From the NCBI RefSeq assembly GCF_003594885.1, contig NZ_QZEZ01000003.1, positions 62,001-126,000 of the forward strand: DNA of 64,000 nt. The letters are read 5' to 3'. Positions within the stretch are counted from its first letter, which is position 1. Each line of letters opens with the position of its first letter. This DNA comes from Vallicoccus soli. Lineage in GTDB: Bacteria > Actinomycetota > Actinomycetes > Motilibacterales > Motilibacteraceae. The translations under genes were made by a program, and so were the position numbers. Below, piece after piece: positions 16,703 to 25,211 of the stretch. The notes under the pieces are model-generated. The model did no database searches. It saw only the letters and a program-made list of their open reading frames with translations, and was not told the DNA's origin.

Positions 16703-18463
16703 GTGTGCGAGACCGACCACATCGAGGCGAGGGGCCTGAGCCGGCGCGACCTGCTCGGCCTCCTGGGCGGGGCGGGGGCGGCGCTGGCCGCCGGGCCCGC
16801 GCTGCTCGCCGACCCGGCCGCGGCCGCGGCGAGCGACCTGGCGCTGGACCCGCGCAGCGCGCCGTCGTCCAGCGGGGACTACGAGGCGCCGGCGGGCCTG
16901 GCCCTGGACTCCAAGGCCAAGGACGCGGCGCTGTCGTTCCTCGACCGGCAGAGCGGGCGCATCCTGGGGCTCAACGACCGCATCTGGGAGTACGCCGAGC
17001 CGTCGATGAAGGAGTGGAACTCCGCGCTCGCCGAGGCGACGTACCTGGAGTCGCAGGGCTTCAAGATCACGTGGGGCACGGCCGGGATGCCTACCGCCTT
17101 CGTGGCGACCTTCAGCCAGGGCACCGGCTCCCCCGTCATCGGGTTCAGCGGCGAGTACGACGCCCTGCCGGGGGTCTCGCAGGAGAAGGGCAACCCCGAG
17201 CACAACCCGCTGGTCTACGACGACGACCCGTACGCCCCCACGTACGGCTACGGCCACGGCTGCGGGCACAACTCGCTCGGCGCGGCGGCGGCCGGTGCCG
17301 CCGCCGCGGTGGCGGCCGCGATGCGCCGCCAGCGCCTCGACGGCACCCTGAAGTTCTTCGGCTCGGCCGGCGAGGAGCAGCTCGTCGGCAAGTCGGTGGC
17401 GGTCCGGGCGGGGGCGTACGACGGCCTGGACGCGTTCGTCGACTGGCACCCGGGCAGCAGCAACAGCACGAGCTGGGGCTCGAGCAACGCGATGTACAGC
17501 ACGACGTTCCACTTCCACGGCACCGACGGGCACGGCGGGTCGCCCCTCGGCGCGCGCTCCACCCAGGACGCGGTCGAGGCGATGGCGATGCTCACCGAGT
17601 ACCTGCGGGAGAGCTCGATGGCGCCGTCCGCGCGCATGCACCACGCGGTGCGGGCGACCGGCGTGCAGCCGAACGTCTACCCGACCCTGTCGAGCATCTG
17701 GTTCTACGCCCGCGAGGCCAGCCCCGAGCGCGCCAAGGTCCTCATGGACAAGATCACCCGCTGCGCGGAGGCGGCCGCGCTGGCGACCGGCACCCGCATG
17801 GAGACCAAGCTCCAGGGCGCGGTGTGGAACAAGCTCGGCAACAAGCGCGGCACCGAGCTGATGCACGCGAACATGGTGCAGATCGGCGCGCCCTCGTTCT
17901 CCGCCGCCGACCAGCGCTTCGGCCGGGCGCTGCAGCGGGCGAACGGGGCACCGGAGGACGGCTTCCCCGAGGAGATCGCCGACCTGCGCCCGCCGTCCCC
18001 GGTGTTCACCGGCGGCGGCTCGACCGACGTCGCGGACATCAGCTGGCAGGTGCCCACGATCCAGATGGGCACGGCGCACGAGCCGCCGGGGACCTTCAAC
18101 CACTCGTGGCACCGCACCGCCTGCGGCGCCGCCAGCCCCGGGCACGTGGCCACCATGGCGGCCGCGCGCTACCTCGCCGGCACCGTCGTCGACCTGCTCA
18201 CGCAGCCCGCGGTCGTGCGCGAGATGCGCGAGGAGTTCGAGCAGCGCCGGTCCCAGGTCGAGTGGCGCAGCCTGCTGCCCTCGGACTACCGGATCCCGCT
18301 GTACCAGCCGCCCGCGTGGTTCCTCGAGCGCACCGGTCAGGCCTGGCCGCCCACCGCGGAGGGGGTCGAGTGGCCGCCGCGCCGGCTGGTGCAGACCGTG
18401 CCGCGCGACGACCTCGGCCCGTCGGTGCCGCCGGAGAACCAGCCGGTGCCGCAGCTGGAGTGA
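16703..18463 (+). CDS. Tat-exported M20-family amidohydrolase, AbgB-like
   Basis: 586 residues. The twin-arginine signal SRRDLLGLLGGAGAALAAG precedes an Ala-rich cleavage region. M20 metal and catalytic motifs follow: SGEYDALPG, GHGCGHNSLG (near 184), SAGEEQLVGK with the paired Glu, VDWHPG, and GTDGHGGSP. The late NHSWHRTACGA fits the C-terminal metal His. The long insert and the order resemble aminobenzoyl-glutamate utilization protein B. Such enzymes hydrolyse amide bonds of small N-acyl amino acids, so the product here could be glutamate, glycine or another amino acid. The GTG start has GGAGG six bases away. The glycine riboswitch upstream makes its expression glycine-responsive. Exact substrate unknown. 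Confidence 0.85.
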   Translation: MCETDHIEARGLSRRDLLGLLGGAGAALAAGPALLADPAAAAASDLALDPRSAPSSSGDYEAPAGLALDSKAKDAALSFLDRQSGRILGLNDRIWEYAEPSMKEWNSALAEATYLESQGFKITWGTAGMPTAFVATFSQGTGSPVIGFSGEYDALPGVSQEKGNPEHNPLVYDDDPYAPTYGYGHGCGHNSLGAAAAGAAAAVAAAMRRQRLDGTLKFFGSAGEEQLVGKSVAVRAGAYDGLDAFVDWHPGSSNSTSWGSSNAMYSTTFHFHGTDGHGGSPLGARSTQDAVEAMAMLTEYLRESSMAPSARMHHAVRATGVQPNVYPTLSSIWFYAREASPERAKVLMDKITRCAEAAALATGTRMETKLQGAVWNKLGNKRGTELMHANMVQIGAPSFSAADQRFGRALQRANGAPEDGFPEEIADLRPPSPVFTGGGSTDVADISWQVPTIQMGTAHEPPGTFNHSWHRTACGAASPGHVATMAAARYLAGTVVDLLTQPAVVREMREEFEQRRSQVEWRSLLPSDYRIPLYQPPAWFLERTGQAWPPTAEGVEWPPRRLVQTVPRDDLGPSVPPENQPVPQLE

Positions 18464-18488
18464 GCCCCGCCCCCGCCCCCGCTCCCGC

Positions 18489-18516
18489 CCGGCCCCGGCG
18501 TGCGCGCCGGGGCCGG
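18489..18516. terminator. Bidirectional hairpin between the M20 and transglycosylase genes
   Basis: CCGGCCCCGGCG and CGCCGGGGCCGG form a perfect 12-bp stem with loop TGCG. It lies between convergent genes and has no T-tract. Confidence 0.7.
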
Positions 18517-18542
18517 CCGCGGGGTGACGTGCGGCGGGAGGG

Positions 18543-19325
18543 TCAGGCCGGCCGGTCGAGCCAGCCGTAGCCGGGCACCCAGCCGGTGACGCGCTCGACG
18601 TACGTGCGGGTCTCCTCGAAGTCGGGCACCCCGCCGGCCTCCTGCACCGCGCCGGGCCCGGCGTTGTACGCCGCGATGACCCGCTCGTCGCTGACCGGCA
18701 GGTCGAGCTGCTCGCCGATCCAGGTGAGGTACGCCGCCGCCGTCTCCACCGAGTCGGCCGGGTCGAACGGGTCGGCCTCGCCGTCGCCGTCGGCGTCGCG
18801 CCCGAAGTCGCCGAACGTCCCCGGGACGATCTGCATGAGGCCCTGCGCGCCGGCCGGGCTCACCGCGTCGGGGTCGAAGCCGGACTCCGCGCGGGCGTGG
18901 GCGGCCAGCTGCGCCGCGCTGACCGCGGGGTAGCGCTCGGCGGCGGCGCGGAAGAGGTCGGCGTACGGCGTCGTGCGCGGCGAGGACGGGCGGTAGCGCT
19001 GCTCGAGCCCGTCCAGCGCACCGGTGAGGTGCAGCACGACGGTCACCGCGGCGAGGAGCAGGCCCACGCGCAGCGCGACCCGGCCGAGCAGCCGGGCCCC
19101 GCGGCGCCCCGGTCCCGACGGTCCCCGCCGCGCGCCGCCGCCGGAGGGGCGCCGGCCCGCCGGCGGCCGGGACGACCCGGCACGGGCAGCCTGCGCCGGA
19201 CGCGCCGCGGCCCGCTGCTGGGGCCGGGCGGGGGTGCGACCGCGGGAGGGGGTGCCGGAGCGCGGGGCCCCGGGGCGGCGCTCGCCGCGGGCGCGGGGGC
19301 CGCCGGCGGTGGGTCGCGTCGTCAT
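18543..19325 (-). CDS. Membrane-anchored lytic transglycosylase (SLT domain)
   Basis: 260 residues. A basic, Pro/Arg-rich cytosolic leader of about 80 residues is followed by one membrane segment (VALRVGLLLAAVTVVLHLTG). The extracellular SLT domain has the catalytic Glu in HARAESGFDP, then GAQGLMQIVPGTF, and AYNAGPGAVQE. These are the ordered motifs of lysozyme-like lytic transglycosylases, which cut the glycan strands of peptidoglycan. DADGDGEADPFDP inside the domain looks like an acidic Ca-binding-type loop. The ATG start at 19325 agrees with the topology. The M15-like lipoprotein gene upstream on the same strand also looks like a cell-wall enzyme. Confidence 0.88.
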   Translation of the reverse strand: MTTRPTAGGPRARGERRPGAPRSGTPSRGRTPARPQQRAAARPAQAARAGSSRPPAGRRPSGGGARRGPSGPGRRGARLLGRVALRVGLLLAAVTVVLHLTGALDGLEQRYRPSSPRTTPYADLFRAAAERYPAVSAAQLAAHARAESGFDPDAVSPAGAQGLMQIVPGTFGDFGRDADGDGEADPFDPADSVETAAAYLTWIGEQLDLPVSDERVIAAYNAGPGAVQEAGGVPDFEETRTYVERVTGWVPGYGWLDRPA

Positions 19326-19492
19326 CCCCGCCAGTCTCCCACCCGACGGTGCGCTGCACACCCGCCCGCTCGCCCCACCCTCGCCCGCCCGCGCTCGTCG
19401 GCGAGGCGCAGCCGCTGGGACCGGGGGCGCGGTCCCCCCGCTCCCCCCTCGGCGGCCGGGCCGCCCGGCTCGAGCCGCCCTACGGGTGCGGC

Positions 19493-20554
19493 TCAGCCGC
19501 AGGTCGGCTTGGGCACCCGGTCGAAGCCGAAGTGCACGTGGTCGCGGTGCAGCTCGTTGGCGAAGAACACCCGGCCCCGGCAGCCCTCCTGCGGGCCGTC
19601 CGGGTCCGCGGGCGAGCCGATCTCCGTCGCCCCGAGGTCGCGGCCCTCGGCGAGGAACGCGAGCAGCCGCCGGTCGTCGGGCTCCATCGTCACGACGGGC
19701 ACGCCGTCGACGGCCCAGATGTCCACGGCGCGCCCGCGCCAGTGGTTGCTGTCGCGCGTCGTGCCGTAGACCTCGCGCGGGTGACCGGAGCGCAGGCACA
19801 CCACCTGCAGCTCGTGCCGCTCACCCAGGGCGGTGAGGAGCGCGAGCAGCTCGGGCACGGCCAGGCGCGCCACGTCCTGGCGCGCCGGGTCCGGCAGCTG
19901 CAGGGAGGGCGCCTCGAGCACCGCCCGGGCCGCCGGCTCGACGCGGGCCAGGTCGACGGCCCCGGCGACCGCCGGCCGGACCTCGCGGACCCGCCACCCG
20001 CCCGAGCGCCGCCGGAGCCGCACGTCGGCGATCACCTCGCGCTCGGCGACCTCGCCGTCCTGCACCCACCACTGGCGCACCACCGTGATGACCGACGCGT
20101 CGTCGTCGAGGAGGCCGCCGTACGAGGGGTAGACCACCTGCGCGACCGACGGCCCGGAGGGCGGGAGCAGCGACCCCGCGCCGTCGAGCAGCCCCGGGTC
20201 GACGCCCGCCGCGTCGAGCCGCGCCCGCGCCGCCGCGGCGCCGCCGCCGCCGGCGGGCACCGCGAGCAGGGCCTGCACCGCGGCGGTCGCGGCGAGCTTG
20301 ACCTCGGGCCGCTGCTCGTCGCCGACCGGCCGCCACGGCTCCACGGACGGCAGGGCGACGGTCGGCGAGGGCGCCGGGGCGCTCGGCGAGGGGCTCGGGG
20401 GCGTGGCCGTGGGGCGGGCCGAGGGGGTGCCCGGCGCGGGCGCGCTCGGCGCCGCGCTGCCGCCGCCCGCGCCGTCCGACGAGCAGCCCGCGACCGCCAG
20501 CCCGAGGCCGGCGGCGAGCACCGCCCGCCGGCTCAGGCCGTCGGCTCGAGCCAC
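19493..20554 (-). CDS. Lipoprotein with M15-like (VanY/DacB-type) peptidase C-terminal domain
   Basis: 353 residues. The N-terminus LSRRAVLAAGLGLAVAGCSS contains a lipobox (VAGC) and a twin-arginine pair. A Ser/Pro/Thr-rich linker follows. The C-terminal part has SNHWRGRAVDIWAVDG and DHVHFGFD, which match the H-x6-D and HxH zinc ligands of M15/LAS-type D,D- or L,D-carboxypeptidases. The middle (about 75-220) is of unknown fold. It probably acts outside the membrane on peptidoglycan stem peptides, but activity is inferred from ligand spacing alone. The GTG start at 20554 lies 22 bases inside the 3' end of the GNAT gene upstream, suggesting translational coupling. Confidence 0.65.
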   Translation of the reverse strand: MARADGLSRRAVLAAGLGLAVAGCSSDGAGGGSAAPSAPAPGTPSARPTATPPSPSPSAPAPSPTVALPSVEPWRPVGDEQRPEVKLAATAAVQALLAVPAGGGGAAAARARLDAAGVDPGLLDGAGSLLPPSGPSVAQVVYPSYGGLLDDDASVITVVRQWWVQDGEVAEREVIADVRLRRRSGGWRVREVRPAVAGAVDLARVEPAARAVLEAPSLQLPDPARQDVARLAVPELLALLTALGERHELQVVCLRSGHPREVYGTTRDSNHWRGRAVDIWAVDGVPVVTMEPDDRRLLAFLAEGRDLGATEIGSPADPDGPQEGCRGRVFFANELHRDHVHFGFDRVPKPTCG

Positions 20555-21387
20555 GTGCCGCCCCCCTCCGCCCCCTGCCGACCGGCCGCGGACCGGTCCC
20601 CGGCGCGCTCGCCGGCGGGCCGGTCCAGGTCGAGGTGCGTCCCCGTCCCCGGCGCACCGCCGCGGGTGCTCGCGACGAAGCGGCGGACCAGCTCGCCGTC
20701 GCGGTTCGGGTGCTCCTCCAGCGCCTGCCAGCCCAGGGCCGCGTAGAAGTCCGACGCGCCCCCGGCACCGGCCAGCGTCACGAGCTCGGCGCGCGCGGTC
20801 CCCGCCGCGGCGGAGCGGGCCAGGAACTCCTCGACGAGGAGCCGCCCGGCACCCGTCCCGCGGGCCGTGGGGTCGACGACGACAGCCGCGACGACCGCCA
20901 CCGGCGCGGGCTCGCCCGCCGGCCCCGCCGGCGCGCTCGCCGGGGTGGCGGGGCGGGACGCGCCCCCGCCCGACGCCGGGGCCGCGGGCAGCGGGAGCAG
21001 GCGGCGGGCGTACCGGACGAGGCGCGTGCGGACGAAGACGGCGAGGACGGCCGGGTGCAGGGCGAGGCCCAGGACGCCGCGCAGGGCGAGCGCGAGCCGC
21101 TCGTGCTCGAGCGTCCAGGCCACGTGCCGGCGCTGGTCGACCGCGCCGACGAGGAACCCGACGGGCCGCCCGTCGCGCTCGGCGACGAGGGCGACGCCGT
21201 ACGGGCTCGTGCGGTGGCCCAGGTGCCAGCGGCGCACGAAGGCGCCGCCGAGGCGCGGGAACAGCCCGTGCGGCAGGAGCCGCACGTGCGTGGCCGCGGT
21301 CCAGGGCAGGTCCGCCGGGCGCAGGTCGCGCACGACGGACGGGCTCGGCGCTGGGGGCACGGGGCTCCTGTCGGCGGGGGTCGTCAC
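20533..21387 (-). CDS. GNAT-family N-acetyltransferase
   Basis: 284 residues. An N-terminal arm (VVRDLRPADLPWTAATHVRL) and strand GRPVGFLVGAVDQ lead to the acetyl-CoA-binding segment AAVVVDPTARGTGAGRLLVE, equivalent to the R/Q-x-x-G-x-G/A loop. FYAALGW follows, the usual C-terminal GNAT motif. A Pro/Ala-rich insertion (about 125-160) separates the two halves. The last 45 residues are charged and probably disordered. The substrate is unknown. GTG 21387 was chosen over upstream possibilities. The 3' end overlaps the lipoprotein gene, so the two are likely co-expressed. Confidence 0.82.
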   Translation of the reverse strand: MTTPADRSPVPPAPSPSVVRDLRPADLPWTAATHVRLLPHGLFPRLGGAFVRRWHLGHRTSPYGVALVAERDGRPVGFLVGAVDQRRHVAWTLEHERLALALRGVLGLALHPAVLAVFVRTRLVRYARRLLPLPAAPASGGGASRPATPASAPAGPAGEPAPVAVVAAVVVDPTARGTGAGRLLVEEFLARSAAAGTARAELVTLAGAGGASDFYAALGWQALEEHPNRDGELVRRFVASTRGGAPGTGTHLDLDRPAGERAGDRSAAGRQGAEGGGTWLEPTA

Positions 21388-21529
21388 GTGGCGTCCATCC
21401 TCGCACGGCAGGGGGTGGTCCGCCGCTGCGCCGCGGCGGACCGGCGGGGCGCGGCCGGTTCCGCCGCCGCGCCGCGGGTACGCCGGGACGGACGGACACC
21501 ACGCACGACGGCACAGCGACGGAGGCGGC

Positions 21530-22714
21530 ATGAAGGCGCTCACCTGGCAGGGCAAGCGGGACGTGCGGGTCGAGGAGGTGCCCGACCCCCGCATCCAGGA
21601 GCCGACCGACGCGGTCATCCGGGTCACGAGCACGGCGATCTGCGGCTCCGACCTGCACCTGTACGAGGTCCTCGCGCCGTACCTCACGCCCGGGGACGTC
21701 CTCGGCCACGAGCCGATGGGCGTCGTGGAGGAGGTGGGGTCCGAGGTCACGCACATCGAGCCGGGCGACCGGGTCGTCGTGCCGTTCAACATCTCCTGCG
21801 GGCGCTGCTGGATGTGCGACCGCCAGCTCTTCGCGCAGTGCGAGACGACGCAGAACCGCGCGACCGGCAAGGGCGCCTCGCTGCTGGGCTACACCTCGCT
21901 CTACGGCGCGGTCCCCGGCGGGCAGGCGGAGTACCTGCGGGTGCCGCAGGCGCACTTCGGCCCGATCAAGGTGCCGGACGCGCACAGCGACCAGCGCTGG
22001 CTCTACCTCTCCGACGTGCTGCCGACGGCTTGGCAGGCGGTGCAGTACGCCCACGTCGACCTCGACGGCACCCTGGCGATCATGGGCCTGGGCCCGGTCG
22101 GGCAGATGGCCGGGCGCATCGCCCGCCACCTCGGCGTGGAGCGGGTCATCGGCGTGGAGCCCGAGGCGTACCGCCGGGCCCTCGCGCAGCGGCACGGCAT
22201 CGAGGTGCTCGACCCGGCCGACGTCGACGACACCGCGGCCGCCCTCATCGAGATGACCGGCGGGCGCGGCCCCGACGCGGTCGTCGAGGCGGTGGGCATG
22301 GAGGCCCACGGGTCGCCCCGCGGCAAGCTCGCGCAGGCGGCCGTCGGCCTGCTGCCGGACAGGATCGCCGACCCGCTGACGGACCGGTTCGCCATCGACC
22401 GGCTCGACGCCCTGCACACCGCCATCAAGGCCTGCCGGCGCGGCGGCACGGTGTCGGTGAGCGGTGTGTACGGCGGCGAGATGGACCCGATGCCGATGAT
22501 GGAGATGTTCGACCGGGGCCTGCAGCTGCGCATGGGCCAGGCGCACGTGCACCGCTGGACCGACGCCATCCTGCCGCTGCTGCTCGACGACACCGATCCG
22601 CTGGGCACCGAGGACTTCGCCACGCACCTCATGCCGCTGGCCGAGGCGCCGCACGGCTACGAGATCTTCCAGGAGAAGCGGGACGACTGCTTCAAGGTCG
22701 TCCTGCAGCCGTGA
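21530..22714 (+). CDS. Zinc-dependent alcohol dehydrogenase, formaldehyde-dehydrogenase-like
   Basis: 394 residues. The catalytic-zinc region AICGSDLHLYE and GHEPMGVVEEVG is followed by a structural zinc loop with four cysteines (ISCGRCWMCDRQLFAQC). The cofactor loop is MGLGPVGQMAGRIAR. The family typically uses NAD to oxidise alcohols or aldehyde adducts. The ~390-residue length and the long loop after residue 105 resemble the glutathione-independent formaldehyde dehydrogenase-like branch. The ATG has GGAGG at the right spacing. The stop overlaps the following SDR start in GTGA, so the two form an operon. The substrate is not predictable. Confidence 0.9.
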   Translation: MKALTWQGKRDVRVEEVPDPRIQEPTDAVIRVTSTAICGSDLHLYEVLAPYLTPGDVLGHEPMGVVEEVGSEVTHIEPGDRVVVPFNISCGRCWMCDRQLFAQCETTQNRATGKGASLLGYTSLYGAVPGGQAEYLRVPQAHFGPIKVPDAHSDQRWLYLSDVLPTAWQAVQYAHVDLDGTLAIMGLGPVGQMAGRIARHLGVERVIGVEPEAYRRALAQRHGIEVLDPADVDDTAAALIEMTGGRGPDAVVEAVGMEAHGSPRGKLAQAAVGLLPDRIADPLTDRFAIDRLDALHTAIKACRRGGTVSVSGVYGGEMDPMPMMEMFDRGLQLRMGQAHVHRWTDAILPLLLDDTDPLGTEDFATHLMPLAEAPHGYEIFQEKRDDCFKVVLQP

Positions 22715-23676
22715 GCGCGCTGCCGGAGCACCCGGTCGTCGTCGTCACCGGCGCCTCGAGCGGCATCGGGCGGGCCAGCGCGCTCGCCTTCGCCGCGCAG
22801 GGCGCCACCCTCGTGCTCGCCGCCCGCGGCGGCTCGGCGCTGCGCGCGGCGGCCGCGGAGTGCCGCGCCGCCGGGGCCCGGCACGTCGAGCCGGTCGTCA
22901 CCGACGTGTCCGACCGCGACGCCGTCGACGGGCTCGTCGACGGCGCGCGGCGGCGCTGGGGCCGCGTCGACGTGTGCGTGCACGCCGCCGCCGTCATGGC
23001 GTACGGGCGCGTCGACGAGGTGCCGCCGGAGGTCTTCGACCGGGTCGTGACGACCAACCTGCTCGGCACCGCGAACGTCGCGCGGGCCTGCCTCGCCCAG
23101 TTCCGCCGCCAGCGCAGCGGCACCCTCGTCGTCGTCGGCTCGCTGCTGGGCCGGGTCACCACGCCGCGCATGGGGGCGTACGTCACGAGCAAGTGGGGCG
23201 TGCGCGGGCTCGCGCGCATCCTGTCCCAGGAGGTGCGCGACCTCGGCGACGTGCACGTGTGCATCGTCGAGCCCGCGGGCACCGACACCCCGATCTACCG
23301 GCAGGCCGCCAACTACACCGGCCGGTACGGCCGCCCCCCGGTGCCGGTCGACTCCCCCGAGCGCGTCGCCCGCTCGGTGCTGCGCGCCGCGCGGCACCCC
23401 CGCCGGCACTCACGCCTGCTCGGCCCGACGAGCCCGTTCATCGTCGCGGGCTTCACCCTGCTGCCCGGGGTGTACGACGCCCTCGTCGGCCCGCTCGTCG
23501 CGGTCGGCGCGCTCGCCCGCGAGCGGGTCGCCCCGCACGACGGCACCGTCTTCGCCCCGCGCCCCGAGGGCGACGCCACGCACGGGCTCTGGGGCCGGCA
23601 CTGGCTGCGCGCCGTCGCCGCTGCCGGGGCCGCCGGGGCCGCGGGGGCCGGCGCGGCGCTCGTACGCCGCCGCTGA
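22711..23676 (+). CDS. SDR-family oxidoreductase with C-terminal hydrophobic tail
   Basis: 321 residues. The cofactor loop VVVTGASSGIGRASALAFAA is followed by catalytic GSLLGRVTTPRMGAYVTSK (Ser and YxxxK) and EPAGTDTP. The C-terminal 80 residues include a hydrophobic segment (FIVAGFTLLPGVYDALVG) and an Ala/Gly stretch ending in RRR, which could attach it to the membrane. The GTG start overlaps the alcohol dehydrogenase stop by four bases, indicating coupled translation. The pair may act on successive oxidation steps of one substrate, but that is inference. Confidence 0.88.
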   Translation: MSALPEHPVVVVTGASSGIGRASALAFAAQGATLVLAARGGSALRAAAAECRAAGARHVEPVVTDVSDRDAVDGLVDGARRRWGRVDVCVHAAAVMAYGRVDEVPPEVFDRVVTTNLLGTANVARACLAQFRRQRSGTLVVVGSLLGRVTTPRMGAYVTSKWGVRGLARILSQEVRDLGDVHVCIVEPAGTDTPIYRQAANYTGRYGRPPVPVDSPERVARSVLRAARHPRRHSRLLGPTSPFIVAGFTLLPGVYDALVGPLVAVGALARERVAPHDGTVFAPRPEGDATHGLWGRHWLRAVAAAGAAGAAGAGAALVRRR

Positions 23677-23700
23677 CGGCACCGGCCGACGGTTCCCCGG

Positions 23701-23760
23701 GAACCGCAGAAGGCGCCCATCTGGCGATCTAGTCGCCAGGAGGGCGCCTTCTGCGGTCCC
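23701..23760. terminator. Very strong bidirectional terminator hairpin
   Basis: Two arms of about 26 bases pair almost perfectly around the loop TCTAG. The arms contain ACCGCAGAAGGCGCCC on the left and GGGCGCCTTCTGCGGT on the right, and continue as TGGCGA/TCGCCA. The hairpin lies between convergent SDR and citrate synthase genes. Confidence 0.85.
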
Positions 23761-23794
23761 GGCGGGACCGCTGGACGCTCAGCGCCTCAGCGCC

Positions 23795-25078
23795 TCAGCG
23801 CTCGCCGATCGCCGTCACGTGCCGCTCGGTCTCGCCGACGTACACCTGGCGCGGGCGGCCGATCTTCGTCGCCGGGTCGTTGATCATCTCTCGCCACTGG
23901 GCGATCCAGCCGGGGAGCCGGCCGAGGGCGAAGAGCACGGTGAACATCTTCGGCGGGAAGCCCATCGCCTTGTAGATGAGGCCCGTGTAGAAGTCGACGT
24001 TCGGGTAGAGCTTGCGCGAGACGAAGTAGTCGTCCGCGAGGGCGACCTCCTCGAGGCGCATCGCGATGTCGAGCAGCTGGTCCTGCGCGCCGAGCTTGCC
24101 GAGGACCTCGTCCGCCGTGCGCTTCACGATGGCCGCGCGCGGGTCGTAGTTCTTGTAGACGCGGTGCCCGAAGCCCATGAGCTTGACGCCGGGCTCCTTG
24201 TCCTTGACCCGGCGCACGAACGCGTCGACGTCGCCGCCCTCGGCCTGGATGCGCCCGAGCATCTGCAGCACGGCCTCGTTGGCGCCGCCGTGCAGCGGGC
24301 CGAAGAGCGCGTTGATGCCGGCGGAGACCGACGCGAACATGTTCGCGTTCGACGAGCCGACGAGGCGCACGGTGGAGGTGGAGCAGTTCTGCTCGTGGTC
24401 CGCGTGCAGGACGAAGAGCATGTCGAGCGCGCGCACCATGGCGGGGTCGGGCTCGTACGGCTCCGGCGGCACGCCGAAGGTGAGCCGCAGGAAGTTCTCG
24501 GTGAGGTCGAGCCGGTTGTCCGGGTAGAGGAACGGCTGACCGATGGACTTCTTGTACGCGTACGCCGCGATGGTCGGCACCTTGGCCAGGAGCCGGACCG
24601 TGGAGATCTCGACCTGCTCGGGGTCGAACGGGTCGAGCGAGTCCTGGTAGAAGGTCGACAGCGCGCTGACCGCCGAGGAGAGCACCGCCATGGGGTGCGC
24701 GTCGCGGGGGAAGCCGCTGAAGAAGCCGGTGAGGTCCTCGTGCAGCAGCGTGTGCCGGCGGATCCGCTCGTCGAACGCGGCGAGCTCGTCCTGCGTCGGC
24801 AGCTCGCCGTAGATGAGCAGGTAGCTGGTCTCGAGGAACGAGGCGTGCTCGGCGAGCTCGTCGATCGGGTAGCCGCGGTAGCGCAGGACGCCCGCGTCGC
24901 CGTCGATGTACGTGATCGCCGAGGAGCAGGCCGCGGTGTTGACGAAGCCGACGTCGAGCGTGACGTGCCCGGTCTCCTTCAGCAGCTTCCCGGCCTCGAG
25001 GCCCGAGGGCCCCTCGGTCGCCGGGACCTCCGGCATCGGCAGCACCCCGCCGGGGTGCTTGAGCTCGAAGTCGGGCAT
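23795..25078 (-). CDS. gltA: Citrate synthase
   Basis: 427 residues, the usual length of bacterial hexameric type II citrate synthase. Motifs include ITYIDGDAGVLRYRGYPIDE, then LHADHEQNCSTSTVRLVGSS with the catalytic His, GPLHGGANEAV with the second His, and GFGHRVYKNYDPRA with substrate-binding residues and a later catalytic Asp region. The enzyme condenses acetyl-CoA with oxaloacetate to start the TCA cycle in the cytosol. Start: ATG 25078 has GAGAGG upstream. The strong hairpin at 23701-23760 terminates the message. The region just before the stop contains a short GCGCCTCA triplication (23775-23800). Confidence 0.96.
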   Translation of the reverse strand: MPDFELKHPGGVLPMPEVPATEGPSGLEAGKLLKETGHVTLDVGFVNTAACSSAITYIDGDAGVLRYRGYPIDELAEHASFLETSYLLIYGELPTQDELAAFDERIRRHTLLHEDLTGFFSGFPRDAHPMAVLSSAVSALSTFYQDSLDPFDPEQVEISTVRLLAKVPTIAAYAYKKSIGQPFLYPDNRLDLTENFLRLTFGVPPEPYEPDPAMVRALDMLFVLHADHEQNCSTSTVRLVGSSNANMFASVSAGINALFGPLHGGANEAVLQMLGRIQAEGGDVDAFVRRVKDKEPGVKLMGFGHRVYKNYDPRAAIVKRTADEVLGKLGAQDQLLDIAMRLEEVALADDYFVSRKLYPNVDFYTGLIYKAMGFPPKMFTVLFALGRLPGWIAQWREMINDPATKIGRPRQVYVGETERHVTAIGER

Positions 25079-25211
25079 CCGGCCTCTCCCTGGGTGTGCT
25101 CGGGTGTGCGTGCGGTGCGTGGACGTGCGGGCGCGGCGGGGTCCCCGCCGCGCTGGCCCGAGTCTTGCACGGGCAGGCGTGGGCGTGACGAGCCCGGGGT
25201 ACGCCCGCGGG

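Noticed and set aside
24605-24640. CGAAC-GGGT-CGAG as a second SOS box
   Set aside because: It is inside the citrate synthase coding sequence and the right arm does not match GTTC.
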